Shown here piece after piece: positions 10,320-20,834 of a stretch of 64,000 nucleotides of DNA (position 1 is its first letter; each line of letters starts with the position of its first letter). A program made the translations under genes and the position numbers. The notes below the pieces were generated by a model that did not search any database, was not told the DNA's origin, and saw only the letters and a program-made list of their open reading frames with translations. The stretch is from Acanthopleura granulata (taxonomy: Eukaryota > Mollusca > Polyplacophora > Chitonida > Chitonidae): contig JABBOT010000004.1 in the NCBI GenBank assembly GCA_016165875.1, forward strand, positions 2,294,001 to 2,358,000. Direction: 5' to 3'.

Positions 10320-11062
10320 AAGTAGAGGTTACAATGGGCCAATGGGTAAATATAAAAAATACGTCTAGTCAAAGTGAAAGGAATATGTTGTGTGGGTATT
10401 AAAATGGGTGACTGACAACAGTAAGTAAATGAACAAGTAAATGAACAAATCAGCAAGCTATGAAAAGACTAAGCGGTAAATAGATTATGGCTGACGTTCT
10501 CCATGGTGGTGAGGTGATCATATGCGCTCCGCAGGAAGTATCCTTCATCTCGGTTGAGTTGCGGCCTGTCTATTTTTATTTGAATTCTTTGTCGGATTTG
10601 TTGATTGCCGAAACTTTTGTGGAGTCCCATGTTATCTTCTGTCTACGGTTTGCTGATATGAGATCGGTCAGAGCTGATTTTCCCTCTAGTTTCTCGAACG
10701 AAGATCCGTGTTCGGAAATTCGTACGTTTAGTGGTCTGCGAGTTTCACCAAATCACCTCTGAGAGATCACATATCAGCAAACGCTTGACACAAGATGAAA
10801 TGGGACTCCACAAAAGCAATAGCATTACTGCCTGCCGAGCACATACGAACACATCATCAACGTGAAGAAACACCACCCTAATATATTTACCAATTAGTTT
10901 TTTCAGGCATTACTGATGTTTTGTTCCGTTACTTATTGTTGCTTATTAGCCATTGTAATACCCAGACGTCTTATTCCTTTCACATATATTAGACTAGACA
11001 TTTATATTTACTCAATGTCCCATTGTACTAGTTTGGTAACTTTCACACCTCTGCTTACTGAT
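10320..11062. mobile_element. Large imperfect hairpin (foldback element)
   Basis: Left arm about 10320-10685 and right arm about 10752-11062 are inverted copies with a loop of about 66 bp. Matching blocks, with the right arm read on the minus strand: AATGGG-AAATATAAA; GTCTAGTC; GTGAAAGGAATA; GGGTATTA-AATGG; GGTAAATA-ATTA; ATATGCGCTCCGCAGG; CTTTTGTGGAGTCCCAT; GTTTGCTGATATG. The left arm has an extra segment of about 70 bp at 10540-10610. A 91-codon frame (10487-10762) lies in the left arm and loop, but nothing marks it as a gene. Confidence 0.8.
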
Positions 11063-11446
11063 TTCATTGTATTTGTCTAGATGTATTGTTTTCGTTCTAC
11101 CCATTCTTTAATGTTGTCCGTATGTAAGCTTTTCCAACTCTTTTTAATGCATTGGTTTGAAAACAATGTAAGGTTCTACATCCACACGCCACCAGAAATA
11201 AAGTCTTGGAGTTTGTTATCCATAAGTGTACCTCCTCAGCTTGTTACTCCAGCTCCTAAATGTCTCTAAGAAAGAAACTGCAAATTTGAACAGTAAGATA
11301 CACTGAAGTAAGCTTATCTGATAAAACCTTATTGACAGTTGTTGATTATATCGTATATCTGTACACCGTCTGTAAGATCACTTATAATGGGAAACATGAT
11401 GTTACGCTCAGATAAATATTCTGGATTATTTACGTCTTACACTGAA
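11063..11446. other. Non-coding DNA, nothing recognised
   Basis: No exon or repeat identified between the hairpin and the next SINE. Confidence 0.35.
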
Positions 11447-11648
11447 AGAAATTGCGGTTGCTATGAGTTCAAGTCCGCTCAGGCTGGCTTCCTCTCTGTC
11501 TGTACGTGCACGGGAAGATCTGCCAGTAACTTCCTGATGGTCTTGAGATTTTCCCGGGCTCTGCCTGGTTTCCTCCCACCAGAATTCTGTCTGTCTTCGT
11601 ATAGTGGAAATATTCTTGAGTACGGCGTAAAAATCCAATCAAATAAAT
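11447..11648 (+). repeat. tRNA-derived SINE, family A
   Basis: Begins TTGCGGTTGCTATGAGTTCA, passes through the CTGGCTTCCTCT and GGTTTCCTCCCACC core, and ends TATTCTTGAGTACGGCGTAA followed by AATCCAATCAAATAAATA. Confidence 0.85.
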
Positions 11649-13030
11649 ACATCATCTAAATCAAGGAAACAAATGTGTTCAAAATAATTCTAATGTTCAA
11701 GGTTCATTGTCGAGATTCTAGAGATCTGCTTTTCTTCACTTAAGCGATGATATAATCACTTTCATTGGGCAATGGGAACAATGGGCTTCCGGTATACTAA
11801 CCATCAACCTTTGGCAAGCTACTGATGAACATCCTGACGTGTGACCCACGGATATGCAGACCAGGTTGTTGTATGACAAACAGTCGCCAACGATCGTTAG
11901 ACTGCGCTAACAGCCACATCGCCAACACTGAGAGTATGGGAATCTCGTGACAAATCATGTGCATAGAAGGTATTTAGGTGAACGGACTATGTTCATCTGG
12001 CCACACGATGTTTTGGAATTGTATGTCCTTTACCAAAATCTACAATACGGTTAATGAATAATATTTCTCTGGTGATATTTTGTATCTGCAGTCTTAACTT
12101 ACAGATGGATCATAGAAATACACGCTATGTTAAGAAAGACCGCAGATATTCCGATAATGACGCAAATCTTAACAAAAGTCGTACAAAACGCTTTTAAAAT
12201 GATAATGTCAACGTACATATGCACTCCATAAAAGAACGGTGTGATTTTCACGAGGAGGGCAACGTATGAACAGAAATATTTTCACCTGTTTAATTGGCGT
12301 TTAACCTCGTAACGAGTCCATCGAATGTAGCAAAACCAACGTTTTCCTTCACTGAGCCATTAACACTATGAAATTAAGCCTCGCTCTGCCCAATGCTTTA
12401 TGCATGCCGAGTATTTAGGTGCTTAGCCCATGCATGAATGTCTTAAACAGTACTTAATGTCGAGCTTGCGGTACACAGCATTTGTTTTCTCATATCTTCT
12501 CATTACCACAATCCTTTCTCTCCGAGAGACCAGCACAACTGACATTATCACTACGGGATATTTGGGACCTCTGGCTGTCAAACCACCTGCTCAATTCTGC
12601 GTAACTGTGGCAGACAGACCCCTCGAACATATTTCGTACGCCTATTGTTTTCTTCCATGAATCTTTACCAATGAGTCCGTGAATAAACACGAAATAACGT
12701 ACGATAATAGGACAGCCAGTCTAGTCATTTGGTAAGATCAACAAATTCCGTATAGGTTGTGACTCAGCCATGTGTACTAATAGGTGAACGCGGGTTTCGT
12801 GCGGAAAGGGGGCTGATTTTGAACGGTGACATTTTATAGGGATGCCATCCCATAGAGCCAGGACGGGGTAATGTAGACCGGAATCGTGTGCTAGGGCCAT
12901 GCATGACAATGGCGCGGAAGCAGCTCGCGGAACGGAGGGAAGTGATTTGCTGACCTGTCACAACCTGAGCTGATGGTATGGCTTCATTACGGACGATGGC
13001 AGCCGGCTTTGACATACCTGCAGCTACCAA
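11649..13030. other. Non-coding DNA, nothing recognised
   Basis: Several short frames occur at 12430-12690 and 12721-13030 on both strands, but none has domain motifs or paired splice sites. If the minus-strand exon at 13031-13167 is real, the right-hand part would be its 3' flank. Confidence 0.35.
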
Positions 13031-13167
13031 TCAATAAGCTATAAAATGCTTCAGCACGGAGTCGGAGTTGAGCTGACGATTGTCTGCTGTTGTGAGGACG
13101 TGTAGTCCTGATTCCAGATTTGCCAGGGCTCCGTTTAACGGAATCTCATTCTGGAATGGATTAATAC
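13031..13167 (-). CDS. Possible terminal coding exon, unrecognised
   Basis: On the minus strand a good acceptor (GCTTTCATTGCAG) precedes a frame of 44 codons ending in TGA at 13033-13031. The peptide (for example NGALANLESGLHVLTTADNR) has a natural residue mix. Only this frame is open. Upstream exons on the minus strand were not found in the neighbourhood, so a chance acceptor remains possible. Confidence 0.3.
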
Positions 13168-14039
13168 CTGCAATGAAAGCACGCCATAGCCGTGTCGTCC
13201 GGGTGTGTAAGACTTTCCAATTTTAGTCTTTCTTCTTTACAGACGGTAAATCAAATATCTGTATCTGGATGATACTCAGAGGTCAAACGTACAATAGAGG
13301 CGCCAAGAGCCGGCATACGTGACTCAGGGTGGGCAGTGCTGAAGTAAGTAGAATGTATTCTCATTTCACCACACAGATCTTTCTTAAACGCAAAGCGTAA
13401 ATTTTCATTCAAAATTTGTTCCTGTTTATGGCAAGGTAAATAATTCTTTTTAAGTTCAGAAGATCTCAGGCGTTTGTATCTAACATTTGTAGTGATTGCA
13501 GAAACCTAAGTCCCTATTTCACGTGATAGTTGTCGTGGAGAGAAGAGAACATATATATATTATAAAAGACCACAGCATTTTATATATCTAAGCGTCAGAA
13601 CAGACATAAATCCACAGATGTGAGCCGCGAAGTAATTACAACCAATAGCAGGATACATTCCGAAATGCCTTAGAGATTTCTTACAATTCTGAAGTTTGGC
13701 TCCTTCAGTTCACTGTTAGGGTTTGGTCGGTGAAACCATTCTAGAGAAAAGCCGTTTCTGAGGTGAAATGTCCTTTCTTCAGCCGTCTTTTGCGTCCCGG
13801 TTGGATTAGTTTTGTACTTTGGTTCATTCTTTGCTGTTTGTTTTAAATCTCATCATGATATTCTTTACTTAATTTCATTGCTTTTATATAATGTTGCTAG
13901 AGGACTAGCTCGGTCATTTACCTTTAGCATGCACTGACAACACGATCCTGACAAGCTAGCCCGCACTATCCATGTTGTGATGTGTCGGATAGCAAAATGA
14001 AAACTCATTTTGTTATAGGTATAGTGTAGCCCGGCAACT
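13168..14039. other. Non-coding DNA, nothing recognised
   Basis: No exon or repeat identified; a short (TA)n run lies near 13552-13562. Confidence 0.35.
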
Positions 14040-14157
14040 CGGTGGTTTGGTCTTGGTTTAGGCGTGGCACTCCGGTTTCCTCCACCCATAAACCTGAGAT
14101 CTGTTCATAGAAATGAAAAGTTCCTCAGCACGGCGTTAAACAATTGTTAATCGAAAA
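14040..14157 (+). repeat. SINE-related fragment, third type
   Basis: Contains GGCACTCCGGTTTCCTCCACCCATAAA and a GCACGGCGTTAAACAATT end. The CACTCCGGTTTCCTCC stretch recurs at 54282 in a second fragment. The 3' end resembles family A (GTACGGCGTAAAACACC) with a different middle. Confidence 0.55.
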
Positions 14158-15479
14158 ACGAAACGTATAGACCGTGGATGTTACACTGAGGAGATTTACG
14201 CCTTCATTTGTACGGGGTGGTTGTGGTTGGAGGAGACCGGGTAGCACCAGGAGAAAACCACCACCCGTGACCTAGTACCTTGGCAAAGAGCATCACTCTT
14301 GAATACTCTTAACGAGCTCTCAGAAGTTTCAAGGATTCAAGATGTTTGATCCGCTGTGGTGAGGAAGATGCTGTAGTGAAATGAGCCAGTGAGAACCACC
14401 AAAGTTATCACGAAGGCAATGCGTGACAAACCCCTTGAGTTATAAAGCCGCAGCCAAAACCTGCAGAGCCGGTGATGTGTATGTAGGCCTGTCCTAGAGG
14501 AGGAACGTTTCACATGAGACACTTTCAGGTGTGTGGTTAGCAGCACAGTGAGGTTAGTCTGTCCTACAGCTTGTCTAGTCACTGTATACACTGGATAACT
14601 TAATTACTTGTCTCTGGGGAAATATGATACATATACGGCAGTAAATTTGCGCAATTTATTATGTCTTTTCGCGGATGTATTGCATTGTTGGGATGTCCTA
14701 ATGCGTCTACCGGTTCATTCCATCTCGTCAGCGTGTCTAGCAGTGATTAGTCCATCAGATGGCAATCCTGTCTCTGGATGCGGTAATTATTACAGAGAGC
14801 TATTATGTTACAATGGCAATTTGCAGGAGTCTTCCTAGTGAGAAATGGGACGGTGGTATGAAGCAGATTGTATCTACGTGTACGACATTTACCCTCACTC
14901 ATGAAGCTAGAGGTCTGTCTGGGGCATGATGACTGTGTTATCGCCCAGAGAGGCGCGACACCGATGAAATCTTAAGTTCTTTAAGTTGTTGGGACACAGG
15001 AAGCAAACGAAAATAAAACAACACATTATTATATAGTTTGGTCATGTACTTGGGGAATCATCAGTGCAAATAAAACCCCAGGTCAGTGTTATGTCTACGA
15101 CCGTAAAATTCTTCTTCGTGGAATTCCATCACCGTGTATTCAACATAAGCTGATAAGCCAAATTAGAGTTCAAATCACGGCATAGATCAAAAGAAAAATA
15201 ACTGTGTTCCTGATCTAGATACCATTTCCATGTATCACCGCTTTAGTTGTCGCAAAGCGAAATTATTTCTGAGTTCGTTATTGAAGACTACCGTGACGCA
15301 TGTGTTGTGTTTAGTGTGCCTTTATTACACTAGATAAATCAACTTCGAACACAACAGCCAGGATCTCTTGATGTCGCCCATCACATCTATTTTTTGCTCG
15401 CTTCCATTTCAACACTGACATTGTCTTTAATCCATTTCAATACTTCTTACGTTAGCAGGCCATTGTTATCACGTTATCG
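14158..15479. other. Non-coding DNA, nothing recognised
   Basis: Frames at 14337-14591 (minus) and 14608-14838 (plus) lack family motifs and paired splice sites. No tRNA, SINE or tandem array was recognised. Confidence 0.35.
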
Positions 15480-15760
15480 GGTGTACATGTAATAAATGTG
15501 ATGACATCACAGTGGAGTAATTCTACACCAGTGGCGTCTAATAAATTGTATTTAACATCACTGTAATCTTTTAGCTAATTCTGTTTAAGCCACGGTGCTG
15601 GGATGAGGGGGGAGTTGCTACTTCTTAAACACTTAGATGGACAGTTAAAGTCAAAACCTGACTGAGGTAAACTGACAAGAGGACGGATTTCACCGGTAAC
15701 GTGTGAACATTGGGCAACTATCATGTTGTTAACGCTGCGTTGGTTTTACCCTACGAGCTC
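15480..15760 (+). repeat. Dispersed repeat, copy 1
   Basis: Shares with 46665-46903, in order: AATGTGATGACA, GAGTAATTCTA-ACCAGTG, GTTACTTCTTAAACACT-like, TGACAAGAGGACGGATTTCACCG and TAACGTGTGA-CATT, ending GGTTTTACCCTA. No open frame or tRNA-like head. Class unknown. Confidence 0.7.
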
Positions 15761-16217
15761 CTTTCATATTACTCTAGGGACTCTCGGGAAATTCTGTATT
15801 TTATTGCGTATTCCATAAAAAAGACATAACTTCCGTTACTAGGCGGTGTCCCCAGCAACCAATATGATCGGCTCGCCACTCGGGCAACCCGCTTGCTCAA
15901 CTTGAAGGCTTCCTGACTGAAATACTTATTTATTAACTGCATATATATGAAATAAAGCAGGTTTGAAGAGTGACATCAGGAAATCCCGATTATCAAATTT
16001 GAATTTGGCCATGACGCATTTAAAAGGAGGTTTATCAAACGAAATTGTTCATTGAAAAGGACATGGGTCTACAAGAACTAAATGTACATGAATTAAGCCT
16101 AAATTCACAAATTCGGTTATTGGTTTATGAGAAAAACGGATGTGAAGGGTGACATCACGAAATCCTGGTTCGAAATGAGTTCGAATGCATTCGATTCGTA
16201 GTTTTAAATACCAAATG
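15761..16217. other. Left flank of the Polinton
   Basis: AT-rich sequence with two similar pieces near 15960 (GAAGAGTGACATCAGGAAATCC) and 16142 (GAAGGGTGACATCACGAAATCC), an imperfect local duplication. The last bases, CAAATG, are the left target-site duplication. Confidence 0.45.
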
Positions 16218-16349
16218 AGCAGCATGGAGGGCGAGTGACACAAACTACTGGGAGCCTCCCCACGCCCCAGGGCGGTCCCCAGCCCCTGTTCCGGCTAATT
16301 TTTGCTACACATCAAGCCATATGGTATTCGCGTACACAACTTTTTGCCA
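16218..16349 (+). repeat. Left terminal inverted repeat
   Basis: Matches 25460-25331 read in reverse with about six differences over 131 positions, including the unbroken stretch GGGAGCCTCCCCACGCCCCA and onward through GGCTAATTTTTGCTAC. The match ends after ACTTTTTGCCA. Confidence 0.92.
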
Positions 16350-16846
16350 ATTATATAGACAAATGGGCGTTCACATTCACAGAAAATAGCCAGAACAATA
16401 AGGGACGACTCACCACCCCCGCCGGCCCGATCTCTCCATTTAGATACTCAGACTATTAATGATACGCTAATGCTATCAACATGCCCAAGGGACACAACAC
16501 ATGCAAGCGGCTCACCTTAAGCTCAACAAGCAGCAGGGAGGATGAGTGCACTTTTTATTGGGGGCCGTCCCACGACCCGACGAGCTCCCCAGGCCCTGTT
16601 ACGCTTAATTTCTGCTAGACATCAAGCCATATGGTGTTCATAAACTTTTGCCATTTATCTATATAGACAGATACCCGTTCCCATTCAGAAAAAACACAAC
16701 ACATAGGAGAGCAATAAGAGATGGCCCACCACCCTCGCCGACCTCGGCTCGCCATGTACAGATACCCAGGCTATGGCTGATATACGAGTACAATCCAACA
16801 TTCCCAAGGGACACAACTCATGGAAGTGGCTCACCTAAAGCTCAAC
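16218..16846 (+). repeat. Tandem duplication of the left element end
   Basis: Unit 1 is 16218-16528 (311 bp) and unit 2 is 16529-16846 (318 bp). Both start AGCAGCA-GG, contain CATCAAGCCATATGGT, GGGACACAAC-CATG-AAG, and end CTCACCTTAAGCTCAAC or nearly so. Unit 2 is more diverged and does not match the right inverted repeat as well as unit 1. Confidence 0.85.
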
Positions 16847-16849
16847 AGA

Positions 16850-17430
16850 TCTCTGCCTTGGGGGATTTCTATAAGGTTCACCGGGCAAGACTCCGGAAGG
16901 GCTCATGTGCACAGCCTTGCCGAATTTGTGGGGTTGGTGTTACTAACAAACAAAGGCTTTGTCTCGCGTGTGGGTATGGCAGAAAGAGTTGGTACGTCTG
17001 ACCGCTATTGAAATTCCCATCAAGAGACGAGGTCCCATTTGATATACCCATCCAGGCGGTGTGATAAGAGGGCATGGAAATGCCAATTTAGAGATGAGAG
17101 TGGAGTATCTCACTCGAGCTCGAAAGGGTAGTGTGTGCCCCGGAGGAGAGTTCCAAGGTAGACAACTCACCGAGCAGCAGCTCCCCAAAACCATCCAAGG
17201 AAATTGGTGGCCTACAACCGCCAAGGGGCGCTTAACCTGAAGACTTAACCTGAAGATCGATCACATCCTGCATCTCAAGCAGCATCAAAATAACCGCTGT
17301 ACCGTGTGCAATATTAAGTTCCTATGGGCTTACCAATCAAAGGACACCCAGCAGTTCAGGGGCCACAGTAATGATAACATTAGATTGACCTGTCACGAGC
17401 ATCACGAAAAAGGGGATGCGCAGCTCTCAA
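16850..17430 (+). pseudogene. Zinc-ribbon plus HNH-like nuclease relic in the Polinton
   Basis: An N-terminal part has two cysteine pairs, CRIC and CLAC, 15 residues apart, in a frame ending at 17001 (peptide VTNKQRLCLACGYGRKSWYV). A C-terminal part at 17270-17420 has CTVC, then QQFRGHSNDNIRLTCHEHHE, which resembles the Cys pair plus NIRLTC-x2-H end of HNH nucleases. The middle lies in other frames (for example QLTEQQLPKTIQGNWWPTTA at 17161-17220), so frameshifts and stops separate the parts. Known HNH proteins cut DNA with one metal ion; here the second Cys of the usual NIRLTC-x2-C pair is replaced. It runs head-on into the integrase, whose stop is at 17427. Assignment by motif only. Confidence 0.5.
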
Positions 17431-18003
17431 CGTCCGAGGACCCCACCCGGCGGAAGCTGAGTTTCGCGGGGCACCACGAGAAGTTCCTCGCGGAGAAACG
17501 CCCCACTCCGGGCCGTCTAGCAGATAGTACAACACAGGCTCGTCAGGTTTAGTTACCGAGCGTCCGAGCCGATACACATCTAGGGACTACACTGGATCAG
17601 CCGCGCGACGGCGACCACCCTCCAGCTCGCCGGGATGGTGCAGATAGCGAACGCCAACGCAAGGAGGGAAGTTTTGCGCATGAAGGTCAACAGGCCGGCC
17701 TGGAACAGTGGAGGAGGGCCTTTGTGCCACCGTTTTTGTCTTGATGGCCTCAGAAGGGCGCTTGCCAGTGAATCGGGTCACTTCTCCGTTGAAAGCTGCC
17801 ACGACTGCGGGTGACCGCTTCACCCACTCAGAAGAATGCCTTGAAGGGAACCGCATCTCTTGCGCGTATTGATACCCGAACAATCGCTCCTCCTGGGTCC
17901 GATTGAACCGCTCAACGATCCCTAGTCTTGATGGACGTCCACACGTCCACGCCTGAGAGAAAACCCATGCTTCGCGAGCAACTGGTTGACTGTACCCCTG
18001 CAC
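17427..18003 (-). pseudogene. Polinton integrase, C-terminal part only
   Basis: The frame 18003-17587 contains SRLGIVERFNRTQEERLFGY, matching the segment around the catalytic glutamate (E31 of this frame) of DDE retroviral-type integrases, then a basic C-terminal region with VGVRYLHHPGELEGGRRRA. After a stop near 17584 the sequence continues as YRLGRSVTKPDEPVLYYLLD, then shifts frame near 17510 and ends at the TGA 17429-17427. The N-terminal zinc finger and the two catalytic aspartates are absent; the next leftward gene ends at 18035. The product could not catalyse strand transfer. Family known to insert Polintons with a 6-bp duplication, consistent with the flanks. Confidence 0.82.
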
Positions 18004-18034
18004 TCCCGCCCAGGAGCAGTTTAGGCCCCCGTTT

Positions 18035-18355
18035 CTAGATACGGTTCAGGGCATCTGTAACCTCTTTAGATTCTTTTGTGCCCAAAGGCTCAGCTGCTTT
18101 GAATCTGCTGGCGACATCGTCCATTGTGCGATTGCCCACCTTGTCGAGTGGTAGAAAGAGCAGGACAGCTTGATGGACCTCCAGCACCCTTGCTGCGAAA
18201 CGCATGGCGGACTTTTCGTCCTGCCGCCAGAGTTCGAGCGAATGGTGTGCGCTATCCATCAGTACCGTGGCCAAAGGACGAGGAATTTTGTGGCTGCAGG
18301 CACAGTAGCCGACCTCTAGCATCGCGGAATATAGCTCTTCGGGCAAACTCATCAT
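18035..18355 (-). CDS. Polinton-associated protein, unknown function
   Basis: An open frame of 106 codons with natural composition (SLPEELYSAMLEVGYCACSH near the start; VTDALNRI at the end). Predicted mostly helical, with one hydrophobic stretch LEVHQAVLLFLPL. It lies between the membrane-protein relic and the integrase, on the same strand. Upstream of 18355 the sequence in this frame is broken, so the true start may be lost and this may be the C-terminal part of a longer protein. Family memory suggests a conserved Polinton gene, but I cannot assign a role. Confidence 0.5.
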   Translation of the reverse strand: MMSLPEELYSAMLEVGYCACSHKIPRPLATVLMDSAHHSLELWRQDEKSAMRFAARVLEVHQAVLLFLPLDKVGNRTMDDVASRFKAAEPLGTKESKEVTDALNRI

Positions 18356-18911
18356 ATGTGATATATGTATCCAAGTGTTACATAGAAATGGTATGGAAAA
18401 ATAACTCGAGCCTCACTATTCATGTTGTGCCTGGCATTACGGCGACGAGCTCTTACGAGAGTCCAGCGGAGAGTTTTCTGATTACTCGAAGAGTTTGTGG
18501 CGATTAGCCCTGTCATACCCATTCCGAGGAGGGTGAAGACGATCTCGCGTTCTTTTTGGCCCTCCGACGGTGTATAAAAGTCATTTAGGACAGGTTCGGG
18601 CCCTGTGGGGCTAAAAGTTTTCCCAGTGACCTGAGCGTATTCGCCCATGGCGGTGTTGACATCGAGAAATGTGCTTTCTGCCGGCCACTGTCGACGAATT
18701 TCGTCATGAATTCAGTCCAGATGTTTTCTTTTTGTCCTTTTTTTTGAGAAAGCGCCGCCTGCGCCGGCTGGAGCTGTTCTCTAGCTTTATCGTGGCGTTT
18801 GGGCTCCGCATCGACCGTGGAGCTTCGAAGAGTTGAGAAGAGAAAGTTACTCCCTGAGAAAGCAAGTGCATTTACGGGAGCGCCCGCAACCACCATTGCG
18901 ATGGAGGTCAT
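18356..18911 (-). pseudogene. Polinton membrane protein, frameshifted
   Basis: The start MTSIAMVVAGAPVNALAFSG forms a hydrophobic N-terminal segment, followed by a charged helix-prone region rich in Lys, Glu and Gln. Near 18650 the frame shifts; the second frame holds MGEYAQVTGKTFSPTGPEPV, DFYTPSEGQKEREI and a second hydrophobic segment VFTLLGMGMTGLIAT. So the layout is membrane segment, charged middle, membrane segment. Its ATG at 18911 is 2 bp past the stop of the upstream small gene, as in compact viral genomes. Function unknown; presumed virion or membrane component. Confidence 0.6.
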
Positions 18912-18913
18912 TT

Positions 18914-19159
18914 CTACTTAATGATATGTGCTGGAGTGATCGCCTGTTTAATTAGCATGTCCTTGGTCGCCATCGCGAGGGCCACCTCCCCGACCACCAT
19001 CCCAATATCACGGGGGTGGGGGGTGAAGTCTAGCTTGGGAGGGGCACCTCCGTTGACCATCTTACCCAATCTTTAGTGGCCCATAGCTAAGCCAGAGACG
19101 ACTGCGCTGTGATACAGCGCGTTTAGGAGCATTTTACGATCGGTAGCTTGAGTTGTCAT
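18914..19159 (-). pseudogene. Small Polinton membrane protein with in-frame stop
   Basis: ATG at 19159 opens MTTQATDRKMLLNALYHSAV, then a TAA at 19075-19073 interrupts the frame after codon 28; the same frame resumes with RLGKMVNGGAPPKLDF and IGMVVGEVALAMATKDMLI, a hydrophobic segment, and stops at 18914. About 80 codons in all. Packed between the 19.6-20.1 kb relic and the next membrane gene. One substitution would explain the stop. Role unknown. Confidence 0.5.
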
Positions 19160-19622
19160 GTTGTTTTTCCATATGGAGGGGATTGGTGGGAATCTTCAAT
19201 TGCTGAGCAGCGGGGTGCTTACAGGTGGCTTGTGATGTTTTCTGTAGTTGCTCCGCAACAGGAAGAGACAGCAGCTGTTGGTGATGAGTAGATATGTAAT
19301 ATACACCCGCATGGCCGGCTACCCCAATGATATATGGGATCCATTTGGCCGGCTTCGCAACATCAGTAGCCTCTGAAACAAGCTCTGTCCGTTCTGGGGC
19401 CTCCTGCTGTCCTACCGTAGGAGCACCATGGTGTTGTTATTCTCTGGCTGCCCGCAGATGTTCAAGCAGTCCTTCCTGTTTGACCTTTTTGGCAGCGGCC
19501 CCGGCACGCCCGATAGCCACCTTCTTCGGGTCTTTTTTTCTTATGGTCTGTCAATCTTTCTACCGGAGGTGTCTCCTCTGGGTGGTTTGCTTGGTGGTCC
19601 GAAGGAAGAGTCGTGTTCTCCG
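19160..19622 (-). other. Element DNA without an assignable gene
   Basis: Minus-strand frames here are short. It probably includes the decayed 3' end of the neighbouring gene: basic residues such as RTTRLFLRTTKQ follow the QFAR stop in other frames. Plus-strand frames at 19327-19692 look like shadows. Confidence 0.4.
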
Positions 19623-20122
19623 CTATCGTGCAAATTGGCAGTGTCTCGCTGTGGTAAGAACAGTGATTAGCGGAGCTAGCAACATGCCGTAGCGATGATA
19701 CGATGGCACACAGGAAGTATTACTAATCGCATGTCCAACAAAAGGGTCGGCCTCAAGGTCGCGCGCTCGCGCCGGCCGACTCTCGGGTGGGATTGGAAGA
19801 AACATGCTGGCCAATCCTGAGTACAGTTGTAGTGCAGCTTGCCCTGTCGTTTTAGTCACAACCGCGCCTGGTCTTGCTTTGTAGTCCGTGTAGAGCTTCT
19901 CGACCTCGTCCTCGTCCAATAAGTCAATCTGTTCCACGGTCCATGCCTTCCCAAGATACTGTTTGGGCTGGCCCCCAGCTACCAACGCCGCGAGCCTTTC
20001 ATGGTGCTGAAGAGTGAGATTGGCTTCTGCCTGTTCCTCCAATGGCTCCTTCTGTTTCTGTTGTCCAGGCGAGGACGCAGCTTCTGTGTCAGTTCGTCGA
20101 TTAGTTCGTCCAGTTCGTCCAT
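19623..20122 (-). pseudogene. Polinton conserved protein, frameshifted
   Basis: Begins at ATG 20122 with MDELDELIDELTQKLRPRL, an acidic helix. After a frameshift near 20060-20040 it continues as LTLQHHERLAALVAGGQPKQ, then YLGKAWTVEQIDLLDEDEVE, a Gly/Ala hydrophobic segment QAALQLYSGLASMFLPI, and LEADPFVGHAISNTSCVPSY, ending at 19623. Layout suggests a cytosolic helical start and a membrane or core segment. It follows the ATPase on the same strand. I recognise it as a recurrent Polinton protein of unknown function. Confidence 0.55.
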
Positions 20123-20192
20123 ATTTGCCTCGCGAATATGTACCACTATCTTCCCAGCTCTAATACATTTGCACGCAGCCCATGCGATCACG

Positions 20193-20821
20193 CTAGATTA
20201 GTAAGCAACATTGCTTCGCGTATTGTAGCAAGTGGTATGCAGACTTTAACAGAAGCTTAGCGTGCTTTGTTTGGACCAGTTGTTGCTGTACTCTCACCAG
20301 CTCTTCCGGAGGGATAACATCATTTTCTCGGAGGTATTCTTCAAACGAGCCCATGTCTTTGAAGTGTTTGCTCGCGTAGATCATTCAGGACTGAATTATA
20401 TTTCTGGGTGAGCACACAGACGCTTTTCCGCGTGCCGGCCCGACAAGGCCAGCACAGAGAGCATGTCTTTCTTTTTGGTCAGCTCCTTTGTGGCCGAGCA
20501 ATCGTCAATGATGTATAGGGTTGGCTCACCTTGGAACAGCTGGTAGAAGGCACGGAGGTAGTCATGGAGCCTTAAACCTAGATTTACAGAATAGACGTCT
20601 GGGTCGCTCCACACCAAAGGACACTCTTGATACACCCGATTATACAGTATAATGGGACACAGGACAACAATGTGTTGAAACAAGCCGCGATAAGGACCCT
20701 CCAGGAGGTTGAGAATGAAAAGGGTTTTCCCATACCCCGTCATTCCGCAGATAATCGCCGAGTGGAGGCCCCTGGGCAAGAGGCCCGTAGCATTAGTACA
20801 ACGCTGTGAGGAATCGGCCAT
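20193..20821 (-). pseudogene. Polinton packaging ATPase (A32/FtsK-HerA type), broken
   Basis: ATG at 20821. Residues 26-33 are GMTGYGKT, the Walker A loop; residues 102-107 are LYIIDD, the Walker B strand; LALSGRHAEK follows where the family has a sensor region. The first frame ends at 20396. A second frame, 20384-20193, carries the C-terminal part (GSFEEYLRENDVIPPEELVR, then TKHAKLLLK), so a short indel or deletion at 20385-20395 breaks the gene. In the family this motor pumps DNA into the capsid. It lies 14 bp after the capsid gene stop, the usual capsid-ATPase pairing. Confidence 0.82.
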
Positions 20822-20834
20822 CCTCGATGTTGAG

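Noticed and set aside
10487..10762. 91-codon frame starting MADVLHGGEVIICAPQ
   Set aside because: Lies in the arm and loop of the large hairpin; the other arm does not keep the frame, and no family fits.
19327..19692. 121-codon plus-strand frame within the Polinton
   Set aside because: Opposite strand to the local gene block, Cys/Ser-rich composition, no motif; likely a shadow of decayed coding sequence.
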